Assembly (NCBI GenBank): GCA_947165745.1
Contig: CAMVBO010000075.1
Coordinates: 1-7,475 of the forward strand
Length of the DNA: 7,475 nt
Direction of reading: 5' to 3'
Source: an uncultured Clostridia bacterium
GTDB lineage: Bacteria; Bacillota_A; Clostridia; Christensenellales; Aristaeellaceae
The notes below the pieces were generated by a model. The model was not told where the DNA came from and made no database searches. It was given only the letters and a program-made list of their open reading frames with translations. The position numbers and the translations under genes were made by a program. Shown in pieces: positions 1 to 6,044 of the stretch (the first letter of the stretch is position 1; every line of letters begins with the position of its first letter).

Positions 1-1248
1 CTCCGTGCGGATCATGGCGCAGGCCTCGTCCACCAGGTCGATGGCCTTGTCCGGCAGGAAGCGGTCGGTGATGTAGCGGTCGGACAGCTTCGCCGCGCTG
101 ATCAGAGCCTGGTCGGCGATCTTCACGCCGTGGAAGCCCTCGTAGCGCTCCTTCAAACCGCGCAGTATGGAGATGGTGTCTTCCACGCTGGGCTCGTCCA
201 CCATGACGGGCTGGAAGCGGCGCTCCAGCGCGGGGTCCTTCTCGATGTACTTGCGGTATTCGTCGATGGTGGTGGCGCCCACGCAGTGCAATTCACCCCT
301 GGCCAGCATGGGCTTTAAGAGGTTGCCCGCGTCCATGCTGCCCTCGGCCTTGCCCGCGCCGACGATGTTGTGCAGCTCGTCGATGAAGAGGATGATGCTG
401 CCTTCGCTCTTCTTGACCTCCTCCAGCACGGACTTTAAGCGCTCCTCGAATTCGCCGCGATACTTCGCGCCTGCGATCAGCGCGCCCATGTCCAGCGAGA
501 TCAGCCGATGATGCTTTAGCGTGATCGGCACGTCGTCGCGCACGATGCGCTGGGCCAGACCCTCGGCGATGGCGGTCTTACCCACGCCGGGCTCACCGAT
601 CAGCACCGGGTTGTTCTTGCTCTTTCGGGACAGTATGCGGATGACGTTCAGGATCTCGTCCTCGCGGCCGATGATGGGGTCCAGCTTGCGGTTACTGGCC
701 TGGTCCTCCAGGTCGCGCCGTGCCTGCTCCGTCAGGTCGATGCCGTATTTCAGCAGCGCGTCATAGGTGTCCTCCGGGTTTTCGCTGGTGACGCTGGTGT
801 TGCCGCGCACCTGCATCATGGCGTCCAGGAACGATTCTCGGGTGAGCCCGTACTCGGAAAGCAGCGACCGCACCGCCATGTTCGGCTTTTCGATCAGGCC
901 CAGCATCAGGTGCTCCACGGACACGTATTCGTCCTTCATGTACTCGGCCTGCTGCTCGGCCTCCGTCAGCGCGTCCAGCAAGGACTGGGTGCAGTCAAAC
1001 CGGTTCATGTCCACGCCGCCGCCGGACATCTTGGGGATCCGCTGAACCTCCCTGTCGCAGGCACTGGCCATCTGCCGGGCATTGATCTTCAGCTTCTTCA
1101 GCATCTGCGCCACAGCGCCGTCCTTCTGCTGGAGCAGCGCGTACAGCAGGTGCTGCTGATCCACCTTCGCGTTCTGGCTATTGATGGAATAATCCCTGGC
1201 CTCGACCACGACTTCCTTGGATTTCTGGGTGTACTTCTCAAAGTTCAT
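1..1248 (-). CDS. clpB: ATP-dependent chaperone ClpB, N-terminal part (truncated by window edge)
   Basis: ClpB is a cytoplasmic Hsp100 AAA+ ring ATPase that works with DnaK to pull polypeptides out of aggregates. The 416 codons visible cover the N domain (about residues 1-150) and most of the first ATPase domain. Visible motifs are Walker A GEPGVGKT (218-225), Walker B ILFIDE (286-291), the pore-loop segment [10 protein letters not shown] (261-270) and the arginine-finger region LERRF (341-345). The segment [19 protein letters not shown] (304-322) is ClpB-like and argues against ClpC or ClpA. The frame is open to the window edge, so the coiled-coil middle domain and second ATPase domain lie outside (the full family length is about 860 residues). 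The ATG at 1248 is supported by AGGGGGAG (1254-1261) five bases upstream and by the usual ClpB opening [10 protein letters not shown]. It is transcribed divergently from murI, with a CtsR operator in its promoter. Confidence 0.97.
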   Translation of the reverse strand, partial: MNFEKYTQKSKEVVVEARDYSINSQNAKVDQQHLLYALLQQKDGAVAQMLKKLKINARQMASACDREVQRIPKMSGGGVDMNRFDCTQSLLDALTEAEQQAEYMKDEYVSVEHLMLGLIEKPNMAVRSLLSEYGLTRESFLDAMMQVRGNTSVTSENPEDTYDALLKYGIDLTEQARRDLEDQASNRKLDPIIGREDEILNVIRILSRKSKNNPVLIGEPGVGKTAIAEGLAQRIVRDDVPITLKHHRLISLDMGALIAGAKYRGEFEERLKSVLEEVKKSEGSIILFIDELHNIVGAGKAEGSMDAGNLLKPMLARGELHCVGATTIDEYRKYIEKDPALERRFQPVMVDEPSVEDTISILRGLKERYEGFHGVKIADQALISAAKLSDRYITDRFLPDKAIDLVDEACAMIRTE

Positions 1249-1292
1249 ATATTCTCCCCCTTTCATAAAGGGCAAAACTTTTAAAAGTCAGC

Positions 1293-1309
1293 TTTGACTT
1301 TCTTTGACT
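1293..1309 (-). promoter_or_regulatory. CtsR operator (tandem heptad) of clpB
   Basis: The minus strand reads AGTCAAAGAAAGTCAAA, two identical heptads separated by GAA. This is an exact match to the known CtsR consensus RGTCAAA-NAN-RGTCAAA of Firmicutes. It abuts the -10 and covers the expected transcription start, as a repressor site should. Inference: clpB is repressed by CtsR and induced by heat or protein stress. A 7-bp inverted repeat (AAAGTCA, 4-bp gap, TGACTTT; 1284-1301) overlaps its downstream heptad. Confidence 0.88.
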
Positions 1310-1337
1310 ATTATAGCGCATCCCATGGATTTGTCAA
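1310..1337 (-). promoter_or_regulatory. clpB promoter, sigma-A type
   Basis: On the minus strand, TTGACA (1332-1337) and TATAAT (1310-1315) are separated by 16 bp. Both hexamers are perfect consensus. Transcription would start near 1303, giving an untranslated leader of about 55 nt before the clpB ATG at 1248. The CtsR box begins immediately downstream of the -10. Confidence 0.85.
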
Positions 1338-1374
1338 TAGGTTTTGGAAAAAAAGTTTTGAAGACGGAGCGCGG

Positions 1375-1403
1375 TTGCTTTTCAGGTGAAAACGGTCTAT
1401 AAT
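1375..1403 (+). promoter_or_regulatory. murI promoter, sigma-A type
   Basis: TTGCTT (1375-1380), a 17-bp spacer and a perfect TATAAT (1398-1403). An A/T-rich stretch (about 1343-1361) upstream could act as an UP element. The predicted start, about 1409-1411, lies after the ATG at 1406, which rules out that in-frame upstream start codon for murI. Confidence 0.75.
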
Positions 1404-1435
1404 GGATGAAAGGAATACATACTGGAGTTCAAAGC

Positions 1436-2191
1436 ATGAATGACCTGATCGGTTTTTTTGACAGCGGCGTGGGCGGCGTCAGCGCGCTGCACGAGGCGGT
1501 TCGCCTGATGCCCGGCGAACACTTCCTGTTTTACGGCGATAATAAAAACGCCCCCTACGGTCCACGGCCGCTGGAGGAGATCCGCGCGCTGAGTGCGGCG
1601 GGCATCGGAACGCTGCTCGAGAGGGATGTGAAGGCCGTCGTCATCGCCTGCAACACGGCCACCTCCGCCTACGCGGAGATCATCCGCGCCCAGCGGCCCG
1701 AGCTCATCATCGTGGGTATGGAGCCGGCGCTCAAGCCCGCCCACTTCGCCCGGCACGGCGGGCATGTGATCGTGCTGGCCACGGACGCCACGCTGCGGCT
1801 GGAGAAGTTTGAGCGGCTGATGGCCCTCTACGGCTCGGACGTGATTCCCGTGGTGGGCGAAGGGCTGGTGGAGCTGGTGGAAGGCGGGAAAGCCGGAACC
1901 GCAGAAGCGCAGGAGCGCCTGCGGGCGCTGCTGTCCCCTTACATGGATCGGCAGATCGACGCCATCGTGCTGGGCTGCACCCACTTTCCCTTTCTGCGCG
2001 CGCCGATTCAAAAGCTGTTCCCCAGCGCCAAGCTGTTCGACGGACTGGAGGGCACGGCACAACGCCTCAAATCGCTTTTGGACGAGCGAAATCTGCGATC
2101 CGGGGATGCGATCGGCAGTGTGGAATACATGAGTTCCGGCGGAGAAGATTCCGTGGCGCTGATGAAGAAGCTGATGGCATCGCTGGGATAA
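1436..2191 (+). CDS. murI: Glutamate racemase
   Basis: A cofactor-independent cytoplasmic enzyme that interconverts L- and D-glutamate and supplies D-glutamate for the peptidoglycan stem peptide. The 251 residues are slightly short of the usual 260-270. Family motifs are all present: FFDSGVGG with D9-S10, FYGDNKNAPYG (32-42), ACNTAT with catalytic C72, and LGCTHFPF with the second catalytic C181 and H183. The ATG at 1436 is chosen over the in-frame ATG at 1406 for three reasons. The 1406 codon sits only two bases past the -10 box, GGAG (1424-1427) lies eight bases before 1436, and MNDLIGFFDSG matches the normal start of the family. It is divergent from clpB and convergent with the LacI-family gene, and appears monocistronic. 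Nothing suggests damage. Confidence 0.95.
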   Translation: MNDLIGFFDSGVGGVSALHEAVRLMPGEHFLFYGDNKNAPYGPRPLEEIRALSAAGIGTLLERDVKAVVIACNTATSAYAEIIRAQRPELIIVGMEPALKPAHFARHGGHVIVLATDATLRLEKFERLMALYGSDVIPVVGEGLVELVEGGKAGTAEAQERLRALLSPYMDRQIDAIVLGCTHFPFLRAPIQKLFPSAKLFDGLEGTAQRLKSLLDERNLRSGDAIGSVEYMSSGGEDSVALMKKLMASLG

Positions 2192-2261
2192 AAGGCGCCG
2201 CGCGAAGAGAATCTGAAGCGACCCGCACTACACCTCTTAAACATAGTTATTCAATATGCGA

Positions 2262-2333
2262 AAAGATCCTCCGCTTCGCTCAGGATGACAATATATCGAT
2301 GCGTTGTCATCCTGAGCGAAGCAAAGGATCTTT
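2262..2333. repeat. Long hairpin repeat of the 'GTCATCCTGAGCGAAGC' family; possible bidirectional terminator
   Basis: Two 30-bp arms (2262-2291 and 2304-2333) are inverted complements apart from a two-base mismatch (CC at 2271-2272), around a 12-base A/T-rich loop. The arms contain the GTCATCCTGAGCGAAG motif. I know this motif as a very common interspersed palindromic sequence in many bacterial genomes, whose spurious translation gives peptides like HPERSKGS. It lies between the 3' ends of convergent genes. Short T-rich stretches follow the stem on both strands (TTTCAATATTTT on plus, TTTTCGC on minus), so it may also end transcription of both murI and the LacI-family gene. Termination is inference; the repeat structure is seen directly. 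Confidence 0.85.
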
Positions 2334-2355
2334 CAATATTTTCACTTGCAGCCTT

Positions 2356-2387
2356 GCGTTCTCCCCGCCAATCGCCGTGAAGAACGC
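2356..2387. repeat. Small inverted repeat downstream of the LacI-family gene
   Basis: GCGTTCT (2356-2362) and AGAACGC (2381-2387) form a perfect 7-bp stem around an 18-base loop, eight bases past the stop codon of the LacI-family gene. No T-run follows on the minus strand, so it is not a canonical terminator. It could be a 3' RNA stem or chance. Confidence 0.3.
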
Positions 2388-2394
2388 CACTTAT

Positions 2395-3408
2395 TTACCA
2401 ATCGTTGCACCACCCCATGGTACCGCCCTTGACCAGGGTGACGGGGATGGTGACGTGTTCCAACGAGGCGTCGTCCGGATGCTCCAGGCGGGCGATCAGG
2501 CGCAGCGCCGCCTCCTTGCCCATGCTCACGGCGTCCTGCTTGATGGTGGTCAGCTGGGGCCGCAGCGACTGGGTGAGGCCAATGCCATCGTAGCCCGTCA
2601 CGGAGATGTCCGCCGGGATGCGCAAATCGTGTTCGCGTATGGTCTCCTGGGCGGCGAAGTAGGTGGCGTCGTCCGGCAGCAGGATGCAGCTGGGCCGGTC
2701 GGGCCGCTCCAGCAGCGCCGTAACCATGGCGCGCACGACCTCCGCGTCCCCATAGCGGCCTTCGGCCAGATAGCCCTCCGGGATGTGCAATTCGTGCTCC
2801 TTCATGGCCTTTTTGAACTGGCGGATGCGCTCATCCGTCACCTGGGAATTGCGCTGGCCGCTGATAAAGGCGATGCGGGTGTGCCCCATGGAAACCGCGA
2901 AATCCACCAGCTGCTTGATGCCGCTTTGATTGTCCGACAGCACGCAGGGGTGGGCGTCGGTGGGATGGTCGATCGTCACGCAGGGAATTTCGCTGTTCAA
3001 CAGCTCCGTGACTTCGTCGGAATAGAAGTCCACACAGGCCAGGCACACGCCGTCCAGGTGACGATAGCGACAGTGCTCCAGGTATGTCGCGCTTTCGCCG
3101 CCCATGTTGTGGTTGATGAACGTGATATCATAGCCGTGCTGCTCCACCTCGGCCTTAAAAGCGTTCAGCATGGAAGCAAAGAACGGATGGGTCAGGCCGC
3201 TGTAGCTTTCATCCACAAACAACACGCCCAAGTTGTGGGTGAGTCGCGGTCCGGAGGCGCTGTCCAGCGGGTAGCCCAGCTCCCGGGCCGCCTCCAGCAC
3301 CTTTGCCTGCGCCTCGGGGCCAATGCTGGCGTAGTCGCTCAAAACTCTGCCGACGGTATGCGCGGGAAGGCCGCATTTCTCCGCCACTTGCTTGATGGTC
3401 ACAGTCAT
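2395..3408 (-). CDS. LacI-family transcriptional regulator, target unknown
   Basis: A 337-residue repressor-type protein. Residues 2-50 form the LacI-type helix-turn-helix and hinge (TIKQVAEKCG, then TVGRVLSDY and VLEAARELGYPLD). Residues 58-337 form a periplasmic-binding-protein-like effector domain, with GVLFVDESYSGLTHPFF (61-77), the GHTRIAFISG block (175-184) and the ISVTGYDGIG block (268-277). The recognition helix has Gly where most relatives have Ser (TVSRVL), and the C-terminus reads LVKGGTMG in place of the usual RxST ending. An in-frame GTG at 3417 precedes the ATG at 3408. The ATG is preferred because AGAGAGG (3418-3424) sits nine bases before it but would abut the GTG. LacI regulators usually sit beside the sugar genes they control; none are here, so the effector and regulon cannot be named. 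Confidence 0.93.
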   Translation of the reverse strand: MTVTIKQVAEKCGLPAHTVGRVLSDYASIGPEAQAKVLEAARELGYPLDSASGPRLTHNLGVLFVDESYSGLTHPFFASMLNAFKAEVEQHGYDITFINHNMGGESATYLEHCRYRHLDGVCLACVDFYSDEVTELLNSEIPCVTIDHPTDAHPCVLSDNQSGIKQLVDFAVSMGHTRIAFISGQRNSQVTDERIRQFKKAMKEHELHIPEGYLAEGRYGDAEVVRAMVTALLERPDRPSCILLPDDATYFAAQETIREHDLRIPADISVTGYDGIGLTQSLRPQLTTIKQDAVSMGKEAALRLIARLEHPDDASLEHVTIPVTLVKGGTMGWCNDW

Positions 3409-3483
3409 TCCGGGCACCTCTCTTTCGGTCCAGAAAACAAATTAAGTAACAGGATGGATCCTCGCGACGGGATGGCAAGCGCG

Positions 3484-3493
3484 CATCGCGATG
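3484..3493. promoter_or_regulatory. 10-bp perfect palindrome upstream of the LacI-family gene
   Basis: CATCGCGATG lies 76 bp upstream of the ATG. LacI proteins bind short palindromes and often autoregulate, so this is a candidate operator. A 10-bp palindrome in GC-rich DNA is weak evidence, and the region 3418-3578 shows no convincing -10/-35 pair of its own. Confidence 0.2.
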
Positions 3494-3578
3494 GACGCGG
3501 GATCAGGGAAAATCAATCGTGAAACGCACGACGGAACGCCGGCGGAGCATCGCCGCCAGCCTAGCGCGGGAACGATTC

Positions 3579-3742
3579 TAGAGTGTGTTTCTAAAATGAG
3601 ACATGTGCAGTTTCGAGTGGATTGGGCTGCATTTCAAGGCGGTTTTCCGCAGGCTTAGTGGCGCTAAGTCAAGGGAAACCAACGCAGAAATGCAGTTCAA
3701 GGCGCCGAAAATGCATCTTGGGGAATTTAGAAACACGCTCTA
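3579..3742. mobile_element. MITE-like palindromic element, 164 bp, non-coding
   Basis: The ends are 17-bp terminal inverted repeats differing at one base: TAGAGTGTGTTTCTAAA (3579-3595) and TTTAGAAACACGCTCTA (3726-3742). The interior is an imperfect palindrome around 3661, with CTGCATTTC (3627-3635) pairing GAAATGCAG (3687-3695) and CTTAG (3654-3658) pairing CTAAG (3664-3668). No plausible protein is encoded. The outermost TA on each side could be a target duplication, as left by IS630/Tc1-mariner transposases, which would make this a non-autonomous relative. That family assignment is inference. It sits between the LacI-family gene and a strong minus-strand promoter. Confidence 0.78.
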
Positions 3743-3763
3743 AACGTATGGGGCTATATTACC

Positions 3764-3792
3764 ATTATACAGGCAATTCCCCGCGATTGCAA
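3764..3792 (-). promoter_or_regulatory. Predicted sigma-A promoter reading toward the LacI-family gene
   Basis: On the minus strand, TTGCAA (3787-3792), a 17-bp spacer and perfect TATAAT (3764-3769). The start would be near 3757, about 14 bases before the MITE-like element. It is the best promoter seen upstream of the LacI-family gene. If used, the transcript carries a leader of about 350 nt that includes the whole palindromic element. Confidence 0.55.
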
Positions 3793-3862
3793 CCCATGAC
3801 GTTAATTTTAGTCGCTCCAGGCGTCCCATTTTGGGTACTTAATAACGGTGCCACCGGTTCGA

Positions 3863-3890
3863 CGCTCCGTTCGCTCTTTCTCCCGGAGCG
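3863..3890 (-). terminator. Hairpin just downstream of znuB, possible operon end
   Basis: CGCTCCG (3863-3869) and CGGAGCG (3884-3890) make a perfect 7-bp GC-rich stem with a 14-base loop, starting five bases past the znuB stop codon. It lacks a following U-tract on the minus strand, so it is not a standard intrinsic terminator. It could be a 3'-stabilising stem or a weak terminator. Confidence 0.35.
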
Positions 3891-3894
3891 CAGA

Positions 3895-4926
3895 TCATTC
3901 CCGCACCGCCCCAATCGCCGAAAACACGATGAATACGACGAGGTTGACCGCCACGATGCCCGCGCCGGTGGGCAGCGAGTACACGCAGGAGAGCATCAGA
4001 CCCATCACGAAGCAGGCCACAGAGATGATGGCCGAGCAGATCGTCACGGACTTGAACCGGGAGAACACACGCATGGACGACAGCGCCGGGAAGATGATGA
4101 GGCTGGAGATCAACAGCGTGCCCATCATCCGCATGCCCACCACCACCGTCAGCGCCGTCAAAAGCGCGATCAGCAGGTTGTAGCTGCCCGCCTTCACGCC
4201 GGTGGCCCGGGCAAAGGGCTCGTCAAACGTGACGGCGAATATGCGCGGGTAGAACAGCACGAACAGCACCAGCACCACCGCGGACAGGATCGCCGAGAGC
4301 CACACGTCGCCCGCGCTCATGGCCAGGATCGAGCCGAACATATAGTTGTACACATCCACGTTCATGCCGCTGGTCATGCTGGTGACGATCACGCCCACGG
4401 CCAGCGCGCTGGTGGAAATCAGGGCGATGGCGGAATCGCCGCGCATACGACTGCGCTCGCTGACGCGAAGCAGCAGGAACGCGCACAGCACCACCACCAC
4501 CAGCGTGAACGGCAGGGGGCTCGCCGCGATATCCCCGCACAGCGCCGCGACGCCCCGCCGCAGGCCGGCGGGCAGGAAGGCCGGCAGGCTCTCCGCCGTC
4601 ACAAAGCCCAGGGCCATGGCCACGGTCAGCGCGCCGAAGCCCACGTGGCTCAATCCGTCGCCGATCATGGAATAGCGCTTCAGCACCAGCGTCACGCCCA
4701 GCAGGGACGCGCACAGCGACACCAGCGTGCCCACCACCAGCGCCCGCTGGATGAATTTGTACTGCAGATAGCCGCCAAACTCCGCAAAGGCCCATCCGAT
4801 ATCCCGCAGGTGGAAGGCGGCCCAGACGAGCATCAATACAAGAAGCGCCCACAGCGCGATCGCGCCGCCACGGCGGGGCTTTTGACCGGGCTTGCGGCCC
4901 AGGGCGCGCTCCAGAAGATTACCCAT
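3895..4926 (-). CDS. znuB: Zinc/manganese ABC transporter permease (ABC-3 family)
   Basis: The membrane channel subunit of a metal-ion importer, probably acting as a homodimer with the ATPase ZnuC and fed by ZnuA. The 343 residues are longer than the usual 270-300, because a basic N-terminal extension (1-20, rich in R and K) precedes the first membrane segment. Roughly 8-9 hydrophobic spans are visible, for example 22-40, 62-82, 138-155, 166-185, 208-228, 248-264, 266-283, 296-316 and 321-340. Family hallmarks are YSMIGDGLSHVGFGA (85-99), YMFGSI (195-200) and VVGMRMMGTLLISSLIIFP (262-280). The start overlaps the znuC stop by 8 bp (ATGGGTAA), so translation is probably coupled; no strong ribosome site is seen. 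Last gene of the operon. Zn versus Mn cannot be settled from the permease. Confidence 0.94.
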   Translation of the reverse strand: MGNLLERALGRKPGQKPRRGGAIALWALLVLMLVWAAFHLRDIGWAFAEFGGYLQYKFIQRALVVGTLVSLCASLLGVTLVLKRYSMIGDGLSHVGFGALTVAMALGFVTAESLPAFLPAGLRRGVAALCGDIAASPLPFTLVVVVLCAFLLLRVSERSRMRGDSAIALISTSALAVGVIVTSMTSGMNVDVYNYMFGSILAMSAGDVWLSAILSAVVLVLFVLFYPRIFAVTFDEPFARATGVKAGSYNLLIALLTALTVVVGMRMMGTLLISSLIIFPALSSMRVFSRFKSVTICSAIISVACFVMGLMLSCVYSLPTGAGIVAVNLVVFIVFSAIGAVRE

Positions 4927-5620
4927 GCGCCGTCACCGCCCCTTCCGCGAACTTCGTCCGGTAATCCTGGACGGTTCCAAAAAAGTCCATACCCCGGTTC
5001 ATTACCAGCACCTTGCCGGCGTCGCGCATCGCGCCGCCCAGGTCGTGGGAAACCATCACAACGGCCACGCCATACTGCCGGTTGAGTTTTCGGATCACTT
5101 CATAGAATTCCGCCGCCGCCGAGGGATCCAGACCCGTCACCGGTTCGTCCAGCAACAGCATGGCGTCGGTGGCGCAAAGCGCCCGGGCCAGCAGCGCCCG
5201 CTGCTGCTGGCCGCCGGAGAGGTTGCGATAGGATTTCCTGCGGTATTTCAGCACGTCCAGAAGGGCCATGTTCTCCTCGGCCTTCTTCCTGTCCGCCTTG
5301 TTGTAAAAGCAGCGCGCGCCCATGCGGTTCACGCAGCCGGACAGCACGACCTCCTCCACACTGGCGGGAAAATCACGCTGGGCGGCGGTCTGCTGGGGCA
5401 GATAGCCGATGCGGTTCTTCACCAGGCCGTCGCCATAGACGATGCTGCCGCTTCTGGGCTTCACCAGGCCCAGCATGGCCCGCATCAGCGTGCTCTTGCC
5501 GGAGCCGTTCTCCCCCACGACCACCAGGTAATCCCCGGCGTCCACCTCGAAGGAGACGCGGTCCACCGCCACCGTGCCCTCAAAGGCAATGGTAACATTC
5601 TTCATGGCCATCAGCGCCAT
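4919..5620 (-). CDS. znuC: Zinc/manganese ABC transporter ATP-binding protein
   Basis: The cytoplasmic ATPase that powers metal import through ZnuB. From the ATG at 5620 it has 233 residues, normal for the family. All ABC motifs are intact: Walker A GENGSGKST (36-44), Q-loop YLPQQ (73-77), signature LSGGQQQR (134-141), Walker B MLLLDEP (154-160), D-loop GLD (163-165) and H-loop H192 in MVSHD. The frame stays open 28 codons upstream, but MALMAMKNVTIAFEG is the normal family start and GGAGAGG lies nine bases before it. ATGs at 5611 or 5605 are possible alternatives. With the 5620 start the gene overlaps the 3' end of the Fur-family gene by 41 bp, in another frame, and its stop overlaps znuB by 8 bp. 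Confidence 0.95.
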   Translation of the reverse strand: MALMAMKNVTIAFEGTVAVDRVSFEVDAGDYLVVVGENGSGKSTLMRAMLGLVKPRSGSIVYGDGLVKNRIGYLPQQTAAQRDFPASVEEVVLSGCVNRMGARCFYNKADRKKAEENMALLDVLKYRRKSYRNLSGGQQQRALLARALCATDAMLLLDEPVTGLDPSAAAEFYEVIRKLNRQYGVAVVMVSHDLGGAMRDAGKVLVMNRGMDFFGTVQDYRTKFAEGAVTAHG

Positions 5621-6044
5621 GTTCCACCGCCTCTCCGCCGCCCGCGCGGCATTTTTCACAGACGCCCACCAATATGGTCTCCCGGGGATCCAGCATAAAC
5701 CCATGGTCCTTCATCAGGTGATCGGACATCGAGCGCATCAGCGCGCAGTCCACGTGCATCAGGTTGCCGCAGCGGCTGCACATCATGTGGAAGTGGTCGT
5801 CGCAGCTGGCGGCATCCTCCACATGCTGGTATTGGGTAATGCCCTGCACGCTCTGGTACTTGCGCACGCTGCCCTGTTCGGCCAGCAGCTCCAGATACCG
5901 ATAGACGGTGGACCGGCCGATCTTCTCGCCCCGGTCCTGCATCTCAAACACAACCTCGTCCACCGAAAAGTGCTGCAGGCTGCGTTCCTTCAGAAATTTC
6001 AGCAGTTCCCGCTTCTGGCGGGTGCTGTACGCGCCGCGCGTCAT
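5580..6044 (-). CDS. zur: Fur-family metalloregulator, probable Zur
   Basis: A 154-residue DNA-binding metal sensor. Residues 1-75 form the winged helix, with the family signature GRSTVYRYLELLAEQG (43-58). Residues 80-132 form the dimerisation and metal domain, with HFHMMCSRCG (84-93; ligands H84, H86, C89, C92), H97, C100, H114 and CEKC (129-132). The two CXXC pairs are the usual structural zinc site. A short tail (133-154) adds HGADGHEECYHC, with a third CXXC (150-153) and two or three histidines; this is not a standard part of the family. The start overlaps the znuA stop as ATGA (4 bp) and the end overlaps znuC by 41 bp, implying co-transcription and coupled translation. Its position inside a metal-uptake operon suggests it represses that operon. 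Zur is the likeliest subtype, but Fur, MntR-like Mur or PerR function is not excluded by sequence alone. Confidence 0.9.
   Translation of the reverse strand: MTRGAYSTRQKRELLKFLKERSLQHFSVDEVVFEMQDRGEKIGRSTVYRYLELLAEQGSVRKYQSVQGITQYQHVEDAASCDDHFHMMCSRCGNLMHVDCALMRSMSDHLMKDHGFMLDPRETILVGVCEKCRAGGGEAVEHGADGHEECYHCL

Noticed and set aside
1406..1435. Upstream in-frame ATG as the start of murI
   Set aside because: It lies two bases past the -10 hexamer, before the expected transcription start, and lacks a ribosome site.
2299..3522. 407-codon open frame on the plus strand opposite the LacI-family gene
   Set aside because: It begins inside the hairpin repeat (the HPERSKGS spurious peptide) and then runs antisense to an intact LacI-family protein; no motif of its own.
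3825..3835. CCCATTTTGGG small palindrome as a terminator
   Set aside because: The stem is only four base pairs with no U-tract in either direction.
3622..5085. 487-codon open frame on the plus strand opposite znuB
   Set aside because: Its product is extremely rich in His, Arg and Gln with no domain, typical of a frame opposite a GC-rich membrane-protein gene; znuB on the other strand has clear family motifs.
4892..5698. 268-codon plus-strand frame opposite znuC, and similar plus frames opposite clpB and znuA
   Set aside because: Antisense shadows with skewed composition, while the minus strand encodes complete motif sets.
5621..5704. 28-codon N-terminal extension of znuC
   Set aside because: It would lengthen the overlap with the Fur-family gene to 125 bp, and the added residues match nothing in ABC ATPases.
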